Source: Pachydiplax longipennis (Eukaryota; Arthropoda; Insecta; Odonata; Libellulidae). Taken from it: DNA of 64,000 nt. Positions 1 to 10,901 of this stretch are shown here, piece by piece. A program made the translations under genes and the position numbers. Location: the NCBI GenBank assembly GCA_036926295.1, contig JAVFKF010000002.1, positions 34,891,501 to 34,955,500 of the forward strand, written 5' to 3'. Positions within the stretch are counted from its first letter, which is position 1. Every line of letters begins with the position of its first letter. The notes below the pieces were generated by a model. The model worked only from the letters and a program-made list of their open reading frames with translations. It was not told the origin of the DNA and ran no database searches.

Positions 1-1497
1 CCCATCCATAGAGCCTGCATAAGGTATTTTGGCACCTTGGACAGTTTTATTCAGGGGCCCCTTTCATATTGATATTTAGAAAGACATTTTTATCAATGAT
101 TCGCTTCTTCTAAAATTTTGAACTCATTAGGAATTATCTCAAAATGATTTTTGGTTACGTAATTTCAATACACTCAGAATAATAAAAAAGTACCACTAAA
201 AATTGACTGAGAGAATTCATTAACATTTACTGCAAGCCTTCGCATGTCCCCTTGATTTTCGATATCATTCTCGATTTAGACTCTTCGCCGAAAGTTTTAG
301 GTATTGAGTTAATTTTATTATGCGCCTTTATAATAATTTCTGAGAGTCGGAAGTATTTATATGGTTATGTTAACCTATTTTACAAGCTGAATTTGGTGAA
401 CCTGTGAGGCGGCAGGAAACACTTAATATTTTAAATTCTCAAACTTTATGAATTGATCGAATCCTTCTCCTGCATAAGATGATCAAGTATCATTCCAGCC
501 TTTGCTCTGATGACTACTGACCCCATTCCGATAAATTTTGGTTATTCTTATCCTTAATCTATTCCAATAGTATTTTTTCTATTCTTTCCAGATTTGGGTT
601 CCTGCTTTTTCATCATTACAGAAAATGGTGCTGATTCTGAATCGATTTTCTTATTAATCACTAAATACTCTTAAGTAGGGCAAGGATTAGATTTATCAAC
701 GCCGTAGATATGCCCAACGGAAAAATTTTATTAAATAGTTCTATTGATGAAATGTTCCAAAATGGGATCATCACAGTTCAATAAAAGTTCCGGCATCATT
801 TTGCTGGCCAATGGAGTTGTGCGAAATATTTCTTGTCATACTTTCAACTCCGCTTTTAAATTTCCTCTGCCATTTATGCTCTTGCTAAAATGCAACTTAC
901 TAAAGCGCATAAACTTTTTTGTGTTGCTTTAGCATCTTCCTGTGAAAATCAACTGATTTCACCTTCAGTACTTAATAATAGGATTACTCATGTTCTTCTA
1001 TGGAGCATTTTCCTAAGGGCATCAGAATATTTGTTTGGTCTGCTGACGTAATGGTACAGGGCACGACTACAATATCTGCACTGCAAATTTGTTCGTACAT
1101 AAACACACAATACTAGCGAGCCGTAGAAGATCGAAACCTATGAAAACAATTTAAATCATACTAAGGCTACGTTTTTACTACCCTTTGTATGAAATTACGC
1201 CAAGAAAACCACCCTGAGCTTTTATATTCCTTTAAAAGGGGATGAAAGTTGGGAGTTCAAGTTTCATGAGATTTTATCCACCTCATTAAAGTAATCCAGC
1301 AAATCGTAAACCTTCTATCAGATTAATGGGATCAATTGAATACTTTCCCCCCCAAGGTGACCAACTCAATAATCCCCATCCAATATATATTCAATTTTAG
1401 AATATTTCCCCTAGCATACTCCAAACAGCTCGTAAAATTGCCTTAGAGATAGCAGAGTATGGTTTTTCATATTGATGGAATTCCCCGTCCCCCAACT

Positions 1498-2000
1498 CAA
1501 CTAATTACGATCTGGTAAAAAGAGCTGAAGGAGCGATAAATTTTAAATGCCTGCAGGCAGTAGCCCAGAAGTATGTAAGTTGCCTCTGGTGCCTTAATCT
1601 CTATGGCAATTCTGCGAACCATCAACTCGATTGTACGAATTTCCCCCAACTTGAATCAATTGTAGTATCTCCATGTCCCTCCATGCGACATTGGGGGATA
1701 CCTAACAATTGATTTGATGAATGTTTTCCGGAGAGTTTTCATTTCCCATACGTACAGGGTTATTGTCACTTCTTGAAAGTTCACCACAATATTTTCAGCG
1801 CCCTTTTGATCGTCGACTTTTAAAGCGTACCAAGCTAGGTCAATATTTGCCAAGGCTTTTCCGAATTTTACCAAAACTGTTCTAAGAGAGGCCATCTCTT
1901 CGGCTACCATCTCCTGAACGAGCTCATGGGAGAAATTCCTAAGATGGTGAACTTTGAATGCGGTGATTACGCCTTGGCCCACTGGGTAGAGTTCGCACAC
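1498..2000 (-). pseudogene. Unrecognised coding-like stretch with one in-frame stop
   Basis: Read on the minus strand, one frame runs from about 2000 to a TGA at 1498-1500 with a single internal TGA at 1656-1658. Both halves look protein-like, with amphipathic, charged and aromatic residues mixed (for example HELVQEMVAEEMASLRTVLV, then after the stop RRIAIEIKAPEATYILLGYC), and base composition is richer in G+C than the flanks. There is an in-frame stop just upstream and no convincing ATG at the 5' end. I do not recognise the family. It could be a decayed gene fragment, a domesticated or viral-derived remnant, or an exon with an intron at the apparent stop. A chance open frame is not excluded. 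Confidence 0.25.
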
Positions 2001-2499
2001 GGAAGAGAGGTGACATTAGCGTTGGGATCTCATTATGAAGCTCCTACGAGGGGACATTTTCCGAGGCGATTACACTTATGGAAACCAAATTTTTAGGGGT
2101 TGTTTATGACCGCGTGCCTTATCTGATGCTGAAATTAGGAAGTTTCGGCTACAATGTGTCAGGCGCTATTTTCATTTTCCCTCGAGATTGGAGAGTTGAT
2201 CTGACTCAACATACCAGCAAGTCCTACCTCTTAAATTATGAAAACCTCACGCATAGAAAGAATTTCAAAATTTTATTAATTAAAACTCCCCCAATCTCCC
2301 CCAAAACAGTAATTTTAGTGTGGGATTTCAAACAGAATGACAATTTATAAGGCAATCATCGGCATTAATCATCCTGATACTTTGGATGATTAATGATGAT
2401 CATACTGATACTGGAAAATAAATAAACGCTTTTTTAATCGTAGATATGATCCTGTAGATCTTAGATCTAATAATACATACAAGACCTGTCCAAAAAGTA

Positions 2500-2619
2500 C
2501 GAGGGTGGTTTGAAAAGTTTCCGACCCCAGATTTTTCAGAAATCTTCGGAATATTTTCAGAAATCTTCAGAAAACATGTCAGAAATGGGAAATGTTGGAA
2601 ACTTTTCATACCACGCATG
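2500..2619. mobile_element. Mariner-type MITE, about 120 bp
   Basis: The two ends are near-matching terminal inverted repeats of about 28 nt: the left end begins CGAGGGTGGTTTGAAAAGTT, and the reverse complement of the right end begins CATGCGTGGTATGAAAAGTT. Each end is bordered by a TA (2498-2499 and 2620-2621), the target duplicated by Tc1/mariner elements. The left end resembles mariner-family termini as I remember them. No transposase fits in the interior, so this is a non-autonomous remnant. The inside contains a short repeated motif, TTTTCAGAAATCTTC. Confidence 0.5.
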
Positions 2620-3871
2620 TATAAGCGCCCTAAAAGTCATGCATGCTTCCCACCATACAGGTACTTTTAAAATTTCCATTTTTAAATACTTTCCTACTTT
2701 CTCAAGATAGTAATTTTGGTATTCATTAAAATGAATTTCAAGTCAACATTTAATTAGACACTACCAGTAATCTTTTTCATATAAAACATTAAAAATTGAA
2801 AACTATAGATTTATTTATAAATATCGAAAGATTTGGCGATTCTTATTGGTTGCGAATAATCAATTCTTGGAACATTTTAATCAAAATTAATTATTCAGGA
2901 ATGTTATCAGAATCCTTCATAATGCGCATCATTTTTACTGGACTTGCTCTAAACATGGGTTTAATATGCATAGTAAACAACCCCAGATTTTTTTGCATAA
3001 GTGGTTTTCATCATGAATGTATTCACAGGTCGTAAATACCTCCGACAAACACGCCTCCCAAACCAGAGCGCCCCTTACGAGGGGAGCTGGTCCTGCATTT
3101 AGTCAATCACTATAGATATATATAGATTAATTTCACTTAGTATCTAGACAATGAATGATGATCCCAGAAGGTAAGAATAAAATACCCATCGTTAATAATA
3201 ATAATCCTCGTTATCAAATAGACTTAACAGCTTACTTTTGCGTGAAGAGGGCTAAATAACTCAATCTCTTTAATGCCCCAGTAAATCATTAATATGACAC
3301 CAACAAGCTGCCCGTGCCCTCAAAAATTACGCCAGCATTTTCTTGTGTTCCGTTAGATTTTTACATGGTAGAAAGTCATAGAAAAACTGCTATCCTTTTT
3401 GGGAAAACGGGAGTTCGAACCCATGTGTATATGTTGAGTTTTAGAAATACTGCGATCGATTTCCCAATTTCCGAAAATCATAGACTTTCTTCTATCATTC
3501 GTTGAAATTCGTATATGGGAAGGGATTACCATCATCCTTCATTTGACGGCTAAAGCTATGATTTATCGCATTCTTGTAATTTTATCGCATATTGAGGGCG
3601 AAAAGGCGATTAATTTTTCAATTTTAATTTTAATTTTGAAATTTATCGAAAATTTCACGGAAATTACGGATTCGACCCACTTTGTTGCCACCGATTTACC
3701 CACTGATGTAAATGAACTCTGGACTAACTTATGAGCCAGACAACTGTTATAGCGACATGTAAAATTTCATTGGTAACATCCACTAAATTTGCTTGGTAGT
3801 TTTAAAAACACCGATGTATTTATCAAAGCTTTCGTGATTTTGTCCCGAAAACAACATTCGGGAATTAAAAG

Positions 3872-4103
3872 TAAGAATATTTATTAAATATTGTCTAATG
3901 ATAACCCTCCCAATTTCAAGTAGTCATTGTTTCTAGTTTAATTTCATGAAAGAAAAGAGGTTTGCAACCAAATATTAACATAAAAGCTAAGAATGTTTAT
4001 CAAAAGTTGTCTGATGGTACCTATCCCAATTTCATATAGTCATTGTTTCTAGTTTAATTTCACGAGAGAAAAAAGGTTTACAACGAAACATAAACGGATA
4101 AGT
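3872..4103. repeat. Two tandem copies of a 116-bp unit
   Basis: The segment starting TAAGAATATTTATTAAATA at 3872 recurs at 3988 with scattered substitutions. The best-conserved core is AGTCATTGTTTCTAGTTTAA followed by TTTCA, present in both copies. The period is 116 bp. No coding potential is seen. Confidence 0.75.
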
Positions 4104-6270
4104 AAAAACATTTGACACACACAACGTAGTTTATTGTGATATATAGTACTGAATTATACTACTATACTCAATATTTCGATAACTGTTCTCGTAAAATATA
4201 ATCGAAAGCTCAAATTATACTTTTCCGTAAGCCTTAACTAAATATACTTTGACAATACAGTGTTTCTTCACCGCCAAACACACCTCTGCAGAACATGGTT
4301 AGATGACGCCATTCCACGCACTGATCCTAGTCCTATTCCGTTCGATTTGACTGCGATGGGGGGACCATTTTCTTCACTATCGTTAGTGCGACTCGAAAAG
4401 TCGATTCCACACTCGATTTGGTTCCAATATGCTTTCGATTGGACGCTCGTCCGACGCAAGTTGGCTCACTTAAGCGCGCCATTTGTGACACAGATGCGTT
4501 CGAGGTAATGCGACCCGCTAGCCCACGGCAGCACCGACTTTCGCCTTGCTAAGCTCGCCTCTAATTACTCGTTTCGATCAGATAAACTGGGAGAAACGCG
4601 GAGTTTGTTTAAAACCCCTGCGGTACAGCGCATGATGCCAACTGCGGCCACCGCAGATAAGAGTTGGTGGTTAAGCGAATATTTCAACGGGGGATTGGGG
4701 TGCAGGAGATGGGGATGGAGGACAAAAAGGGGGGGACCCCCTCGAGACAATGACGGCAGTCGGCCAAAAACGGCACTAAATAGTCCGTATCGTAAGTCTG
4801 GGGTGACGAACAAGCTATCGAAACACAGAAATCTGAAACTTTACCGAGCTTTCTTACTGACCATTAGAGGGGAATGGCTGGGGAGTAAGCATTCTGGGTT
4901 CGCTTGCTCGATTTCGGTTTGGAAATGGCTTAAATCTAAGTCAACATGGCCGGGTGAGGGTAAAAATGTTTCTTGTTCGGTACGGAAAAAATATTTCCTC
5001 GTAGTATATAAACTATGATGTTCCCTCAAGAAAAGGATAAAGTTAATATTTCACCATTAATTTAGATATATATAGTAGAAATCTAACCATAGTTGGCTTG
5101 CGTAGAATAATTATGGTTGAAATTTCTGTTTTCGATTTATTTCCACTAGCTACTTAATGCAACTTATAGGATCATATATCACCAAATGATTGCAATCACT
5201 TAATGTATGTAGCTTAAAAGCGAAGATGTTTCTCACTATTATTAGTACATCTAGGAGTATCTTAAGTGGTATAAATAACGACTTTTTGCTTTCTTAGTGT
5301 TTCCCTGACGCCAAAAATCCTCGTTGGGAAAATAGGAAAACACTGGGAAAACAAATCCTAAATCTCCTAATGCCAAAAATTGAGAAATGTTGATAAGGTT
5401 AACACTGAATTTCTTCAACTGCTTCGATTCGACTTAGTTGAATAACGAGAGTTAAAATCCACCGCTTATCCGCCATGTTTAATCCGTAGTTTTCTGTTTG
5501 GCCAACTAACCTTGCTTAATCTGTGTCACACGAGCACATCTCAGGCCTCATCCGCGTTTATGGCTTCGTCTCCGAGATTTCTTGTCTCTCGCTACCGTAA
5601 TACGACACTGCTCAGGAGGGAATTCAACAATTCCTTTTCCGCCTTCACCTTGTCACGAAGTCTCTTCCCCAAAGTCTTAATCACGTAAGCTTTCGATGAG
5701 TAACATTTTAAATCCCGATTCGACAACCACCGAGCTTCCGAGTCGCTCTTAACTTTCATAACCAACATTTTTACATCCATCAACAGGCATTGGAGATTAA
5801 ACCAACGTAAAAACATCTAACAACCCTCATAGATTCATCGCCAAAAAGGAAACCTTTCTCCAAACTTTCTTGATTTCCTACAAAAAAGGTTTTCCATAGG
5901 ATAAACGCTTTCCCCCACAATTTGCTCGAGAACGTCTATTTCACGTGGTAATGGTTTCGTCCTGTTGTTTCAAGATTCCATACAGAAACAAAAGCAGTTT
6001 TCTTGAAATCCAATCAGGAACGAACGCACACATATCGGATCGGTGCAAGGGATCTCCAATCGCGCGAAGCATACTAATTCCGAGCCGCTATAACCGAGCG
6101 GACCCCGAGGCAACGAGGGTAAACAGCGGAGAGGTATTCTCTCGAATTTTTTCTCGCCCAAAAATTAATTTCGTTGCATAAAGATACATGCAAAACAAAA
6201 TTACGCTGGGTGAGGTTGAACAAAAAGGTAAGCGCAGTAAAAAATTAAAGCCAGAGTTGAGGGAAAGTTT

Positions 6271-6770
6271 CATTAAAGCTTTCCTCTAAGACCATTACAG
6301 AATAATACAAATGGCTGAGGAACCCTCTGACAGGATATTTAGAAGTGTCTGAAGACCTCTCCTCGTCCAAAATAGACAGTGATATAGATTAAACACTAAC
6401 GGTGATTAAAGAATGCATAGATATGACGTTTCTAGTTGAAATCATTACAGCTTTCCTTCAAGACCATTACCGAATAATACAATATGAATGAAGAACCCTC
6501 TGACAGAATATTTAGAAGTGTCTGAAGAAGAACTTCCCAATTCAAATAGGTAGTGATATGGATTGAGCACTAACGGTGATTAAAGGATGCAAAGATATGA
6601 CTTTTCTAATCATTAAAGCTGAAGACAATTACCGAATAATACAATATGAACGTGGAACCCTCTGACAGAATATTTAGGAGTGTCTGAAGAACTCTCCTCG
6701 TACAAAATAGGCAGTGATATGGATTGAGCATTAACGGTGATTAAAGGATCCGAAGACACGATTCTTCTCT
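6271..6770. repeat. Three tandem copies of a 168-172-bp satellite-like unit
   Basis: Copies begin near 6271, 6443 and 6611, each starting with a CATTAAAGCT or CATTACAGCT motif. All share ACCGAATAATACAA (ACAGAATAATACAA in copy 1), AACCCTCTGACAG, AGTGTCTGAAGA, CAGTGATAT-GATT and TAACGGTGATTAAA. Copy spacing is 172 then 168 bp. The third copy decays after about 6770. Divergence between copies is modest, so this is a short minisatellite block, not coding sequence. Confidence 0.85.
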
Positions 6771-7869
6771 CCCTGCTGAAAGGCTGAAAACCAACAGCTG
6801 GCACGAATTGCTCATGCTGTTTTCCCTTCCCCTTTCGAGAGATTAACGCCGAATTTACGTAGCGAAACGGACTGGTGGGAGACAATTGGAGAGCTCTATA
6901 CTCCGATAATTAACTTATTAACATCCGCGTGATTTAAGGCCGACGGTTCGGTGATTCGCCCCATCCGAAAATGTCTTACTCAACCAGCTGTTAACAAACG
7001 CATTATCGAAAGACACTGGGGAAATTGAATGCCCGCAGCTTTCACTAAAATGGGCTCTTATAACATCGCCACGTTTTGAGTTTAGATTGAATTTTGGTAC
7101 ACACGCAGCAGACGGGGGGGATCCCTCCCATCTAGGGTCCGCACTCCCCCTAAGGCCAGACACGCGTCCCTACGTGCGTGCGACCCTTCCTCTCCCTCTC
7201 CCACGCACGTTAACCCCGCTCTCTCACCCCTAATCCCCCCCTGCACTCCCCTTTTTCATGTGCCCTTCCCTTTGACCGCTCTGCCGCACCCTCCGCACAA
7301 GTATCATCTGTGAGTACCCTGTGCGGGGTGCCGTACAATCGTCGGTGCTCTAAGCGTGAGAGAATGAATGACAAGTGCACATCGCAAGGCGCTTTCAAAG
7401 GGACGAGTGGTGAATTACAAAGGGAAAAAATCGATGGCCGCGAGGGAAAACGAGGAAAAACACGCAATTACCGAAAAAAATGCGGGGCTTGAAGTTTGAA
7501 TAAAGGGAGATTAATTATATTTCCAACAAGAGGGCAGGATTTTGAGGTTTAATTTTTAATTATTCTACAGTGTTTAACTCTTTCGTATGTGAAGTACAGG
7601 GCTGACTCGATAAACAAACACTTGATGAACTGACTTTCACCACGACGAAGTCCACCTTCAAGAATTCACATGCAGCTCTATGCTTGTTAAAATATAATAT
7701 AATGCAAACTATATTTTACGTAAAATATCTTGTTGTCTTAAATACTATAAAATATCATACGCTATATATAAAATATAATATTGCTCTTAACTTGAGACCA
7801 TTACAATTGTTCAACTTGAACGATGAAATCAAATTCCGAGAACGTCATTAGTGGTATTGGAGTTGGTAA

Positions 7870-7985
7870 AAGTGCTTCGACAGCTAGGGTCATTCCGCAT
7901 AAGGGGACTCCTACCGGGAATCGAACGTGGAACATGTTCAACCAAAGGCAAACACGCTACCCACTTTGGCTATCTAGGATACTAA
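7870..7985 (-). mobile_element. tRNA-derived SINE fragment
   Basis: On the minus strand there is an A-box-like segment TAGCCAAAGTGGGTAGCG (rc of about 7955-7972) and a B box GTTCGATTCCCG (rc of about 7914-7925), spaced as in tRNA genes. The acceptor and T stems do not pair properly, so it is not a working tRNA. The tail of the element, towards lower coordinates, cannot be delimited. Confidence 0.5.
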
Positions 7986-10817
7986 CGTGAGTAGTCGCGA
8001 AGCAATGGTCAGAATAGTCAGAAATGGTCAATAGTCAGAAAAATCGCGTAAATAGTCTGAAAGCAATACAACAAAGCAATGCTCCTTTAGATCATAGGAT
8101 ACATTACTGTATACAGAAATTATAAACAATTTTCCTAATGCTTCCTACTGTCGTTTACACTACGTTACAGAAGAACATTATATCGAACATATGTTAGTGA
8201 TTCAATCTTTTTACGACGATATTCGGTGTGTATATGAATTATCAAAAACAGTACCCAATTAAGAGTTCGAGCTTGTATCCGAAGAAAATTTTCAGAGTAA
8301 AACATCACATCAAAATCAGTGTTTTCGCTTCTTTAGGAGGGATTAGCAATTGCAAAGTATATCTGACATCGATAATTATATACTGTAAATATTCATTTAA
8401 TAGTATCAATGAACATATGGACAACAATTTCGTCTACATTAGTTACTGGCGTATTTCATGAATATAGTTGGTTCTGCTGAATGATGATAAACCTTCGCAA
8501 CAGAATATTATAGTTAAGAAATATGGGTCCAGAAAACATACATCATTTCGGTTTATCACCTAAAAGAGTGATGATTCAGAGGTGCTCTAGACATGATGTC
8601 ATTCATAATTGACGTATCCGGCATAGGATGTAGCCCTCCCCAAGGGTTCTTCAATTCTGTCTATTTTGAGCTTCACGTTGACGTATTACCCCTAAGTATT
8701 CGATAATGTTTCTGTTCCACCTGTCCTTTGGCACTCTTCTTGGTCTCTTCATATCTCTTGTTGTGATATGTGTTTGCATCAAATATTTTAATATAGTTAA
8801 AAATCGATCATCTTTTCGAGATTTCTTCCTTATTGTAAAACTTAATTTTTTGTTCCCGACACTGAGAATGCAGTTGGCAGTGGATTAAGATGCATTTAAA
8901 ATGCAAGCGAGTTGATATTCCTTTTTATATAAAAACTCTACTGCTTGAGATATCTCAAAGTAATCCCAACACTCCAAACAACTAGCCAAATTGTAAAATC
9001 CCAAGTGATTAAACTCAAGGTGTTCAGGCCTAACCTTATGGAACACCATTACAAATGATTGGTAAAACTCTTGGAAAATACGAAGGACTTCACCAATCAT
9101 TTCAAGTTATTTCTCTATTCCCGTAAGACTAATAAAGAGAGATACAAATTTGGGTGGATGAAATTAGTAAATTGTAACCTACATCCATGCGTACAACGGA
9201 AGGATTATGAAGTATCTGGAATTGATAACTGCAAATGTAATGATCAATTTCTTAATACAAACGTTCACATTCATCCAACGAGTAACATCAAATCAATATG
9301 ATCTCCTACAATGGCAATCGTGAAATTTAAGAATACAAACATACGCCAACGTGAATAAAGAATCGCAACGTGACGCCGAATTAACATTCACCTCATCATG
9401 CTGCAAAAACCACAAGAAAATCCGCCATCGACAGCATAAATTTTCCTCCTTACATTTCCATTCATGGTCCGTTTTAATAAGTTCCGTAATGCAGTATCTC
9501 CTGCCAAGTTACATTTTCGCGATGCGACTCCCAGAACTTCACTTTGTGAAGACGAAATTGTGAATATGAACCATACATAATGCTGTTATTAGCACAGGTG
9601 TGAAGGCAGTTTTGAACTCGCGTAAAGATAACATCTTCGCACCGCCAAACAAGTTTCCAGAGCTTCTCGGTCTCGCCGCGGAGAGGTGCCTCGATCACCG
9701 CAACCGGCGGAACAGGAGCGCCTTGCGTGATTCTCTACCCTCAAGGGGCAGTCGATTGCCAATCACATGAACGAGAGGGGAGGTGAAAGCAGTGTTTGTA
9801 AGGTGTGGATTACAGAGGCAAAGTGAGAAAGGGAGAGAGAAAAAGAGACAGAGGAAGAAGCCTTCGGAACTGGGGGAGGAAAGCGAGGGACGTAAAATTA
9901 ATGGTCGGCACACCACCCCCACGGAGGTGTTGAGAAAGTTTCGAAGCAAAAGGAACTGGCAAGGAAAAGGATCGAAATGCATTTTGAGATGGGAATTGAA
10001 GATAAAAGGTCGGAAAATAGATGGACGAGCGCAGATGCTAGTACGCTTCTGGCTAAGTAATTTTCGGTTCGTGACTACCACAACGTCCCGCAATTCTAAG
10101 ATAATTCATTTGAAAGACTTTGATGGAGTAAATTAATTTCGCGAGGGAAGTAAAGAACGACTAATTGATGTGAGGATTTTCTAGTATTTAGCCCAAAAAT
10201 ATCAATCACGTGCAATCATTAATGGGAAAAGCTTGTAGTTTAAAATCCTAGCAAATTTTTAGTAGTTACAAAAATAGCAGCTGCTGAAACCATTCAATCA
10301 ACTATATAACTTACTATGAATTAAATAAAATAAGGTTTCCCCAATTTGGATTTACAATATTTTTCTTATTCTATGCAAAATAGCACAAGGTTGGCTTTAA
10401 TGTAGATTCGCTGACACCGATTGCGATAACAAGGTAAATTATCCAAAAGTAGAAAAAAATCGCACGAACTTTTCACTAACGTTTCTTGTGGTTTTCCCAC
10501 AGAGTTCCCACGTATAAACATAAAGAAGCATTGATTAGCTATTATTATACGCTAAAAAATTGTTATTTAGTAAATAGGAATTATAGGAAGGAATAGGAGA
10601 CTGATACTTCAAGATGAAGTGCTAAGGTTACAAAAATGTAAAATAATAAGACAAATCTATCTTTCACTAATCTTTTTACGCGGCACACTTATGAAATATT
10701 TGAGAAAAATGAATTCGTGTGTTCACATATATAAATACATCTAAAATACAATCCAGATATCAACGAGGAATGTCTCTCAATTTTTGGGAGGTCTATCTCC
10801 GAAAAGAAATTACTTAC

Positions 10818-10901
10818 CTTATGATTAATTGATCCACTGTCAGACGTCTCCTCTAGCATTCAGCATTTCTTTCAAGCCCAACTCCGGCTTCAACCAATCT
10901 C
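10818..10901 (-). other. Orphan exon-like segment with strong splice sites
   Basis: On the minus strand an acceptor (CTATATTTCAG|GAGATTGG) and a consensus donor (ATAAG|GTAAGTAATTT) bound an 84-nt segment. All three frames contain stops, so it would be an untranslated or non-coding-RNA exon, or a terminal coding exon misread. It is GC-richer than its surroundings. No partner exons were found in the window. Chance pairing of two good splice sites remains possible. Confidence 0.35.

Larger units (their letters stand above)
4260..10060. other. Series of CpG/GC-rich patches without identifiable genes
   Basis: Four patches stand out from the AT-rich surroundings: about 4260-4960, 5490-6270, 7080-7480 and 9600-10060. 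They are dense in CpG and contain polypyrimidine or polypurine runs, such as the CT-rich strand at 7185-7260 and the GA-rich strand at 9820-9860. Open frames occur on both strands at once, as expected from GC-rich non-coding DNA rather than genes. A plausible first-exon donor (AAAAAGGTAAGC near 6225) lies at the end of the second patch. They may be promoter or enhancer islands of a gene outside the window, but this is inference. Confidence 0.4.

Noticed and set aside
4605..5018. 137-residue plus-strand open frame
   Set aside because: It overlaps long frames on the other strand in a GC-rich patch, contains a poly-G/poly-C run and shows no recognisable motif or splice context.
9695..10136. Two long overlapping frames on opposite strands (132 and 117 residues)
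   Set aside because: Lys/Arg/Glu-rich on one strand and Phe/Leu/Ser-rich on the other, as expected from a polypurine tract; no family recognised.
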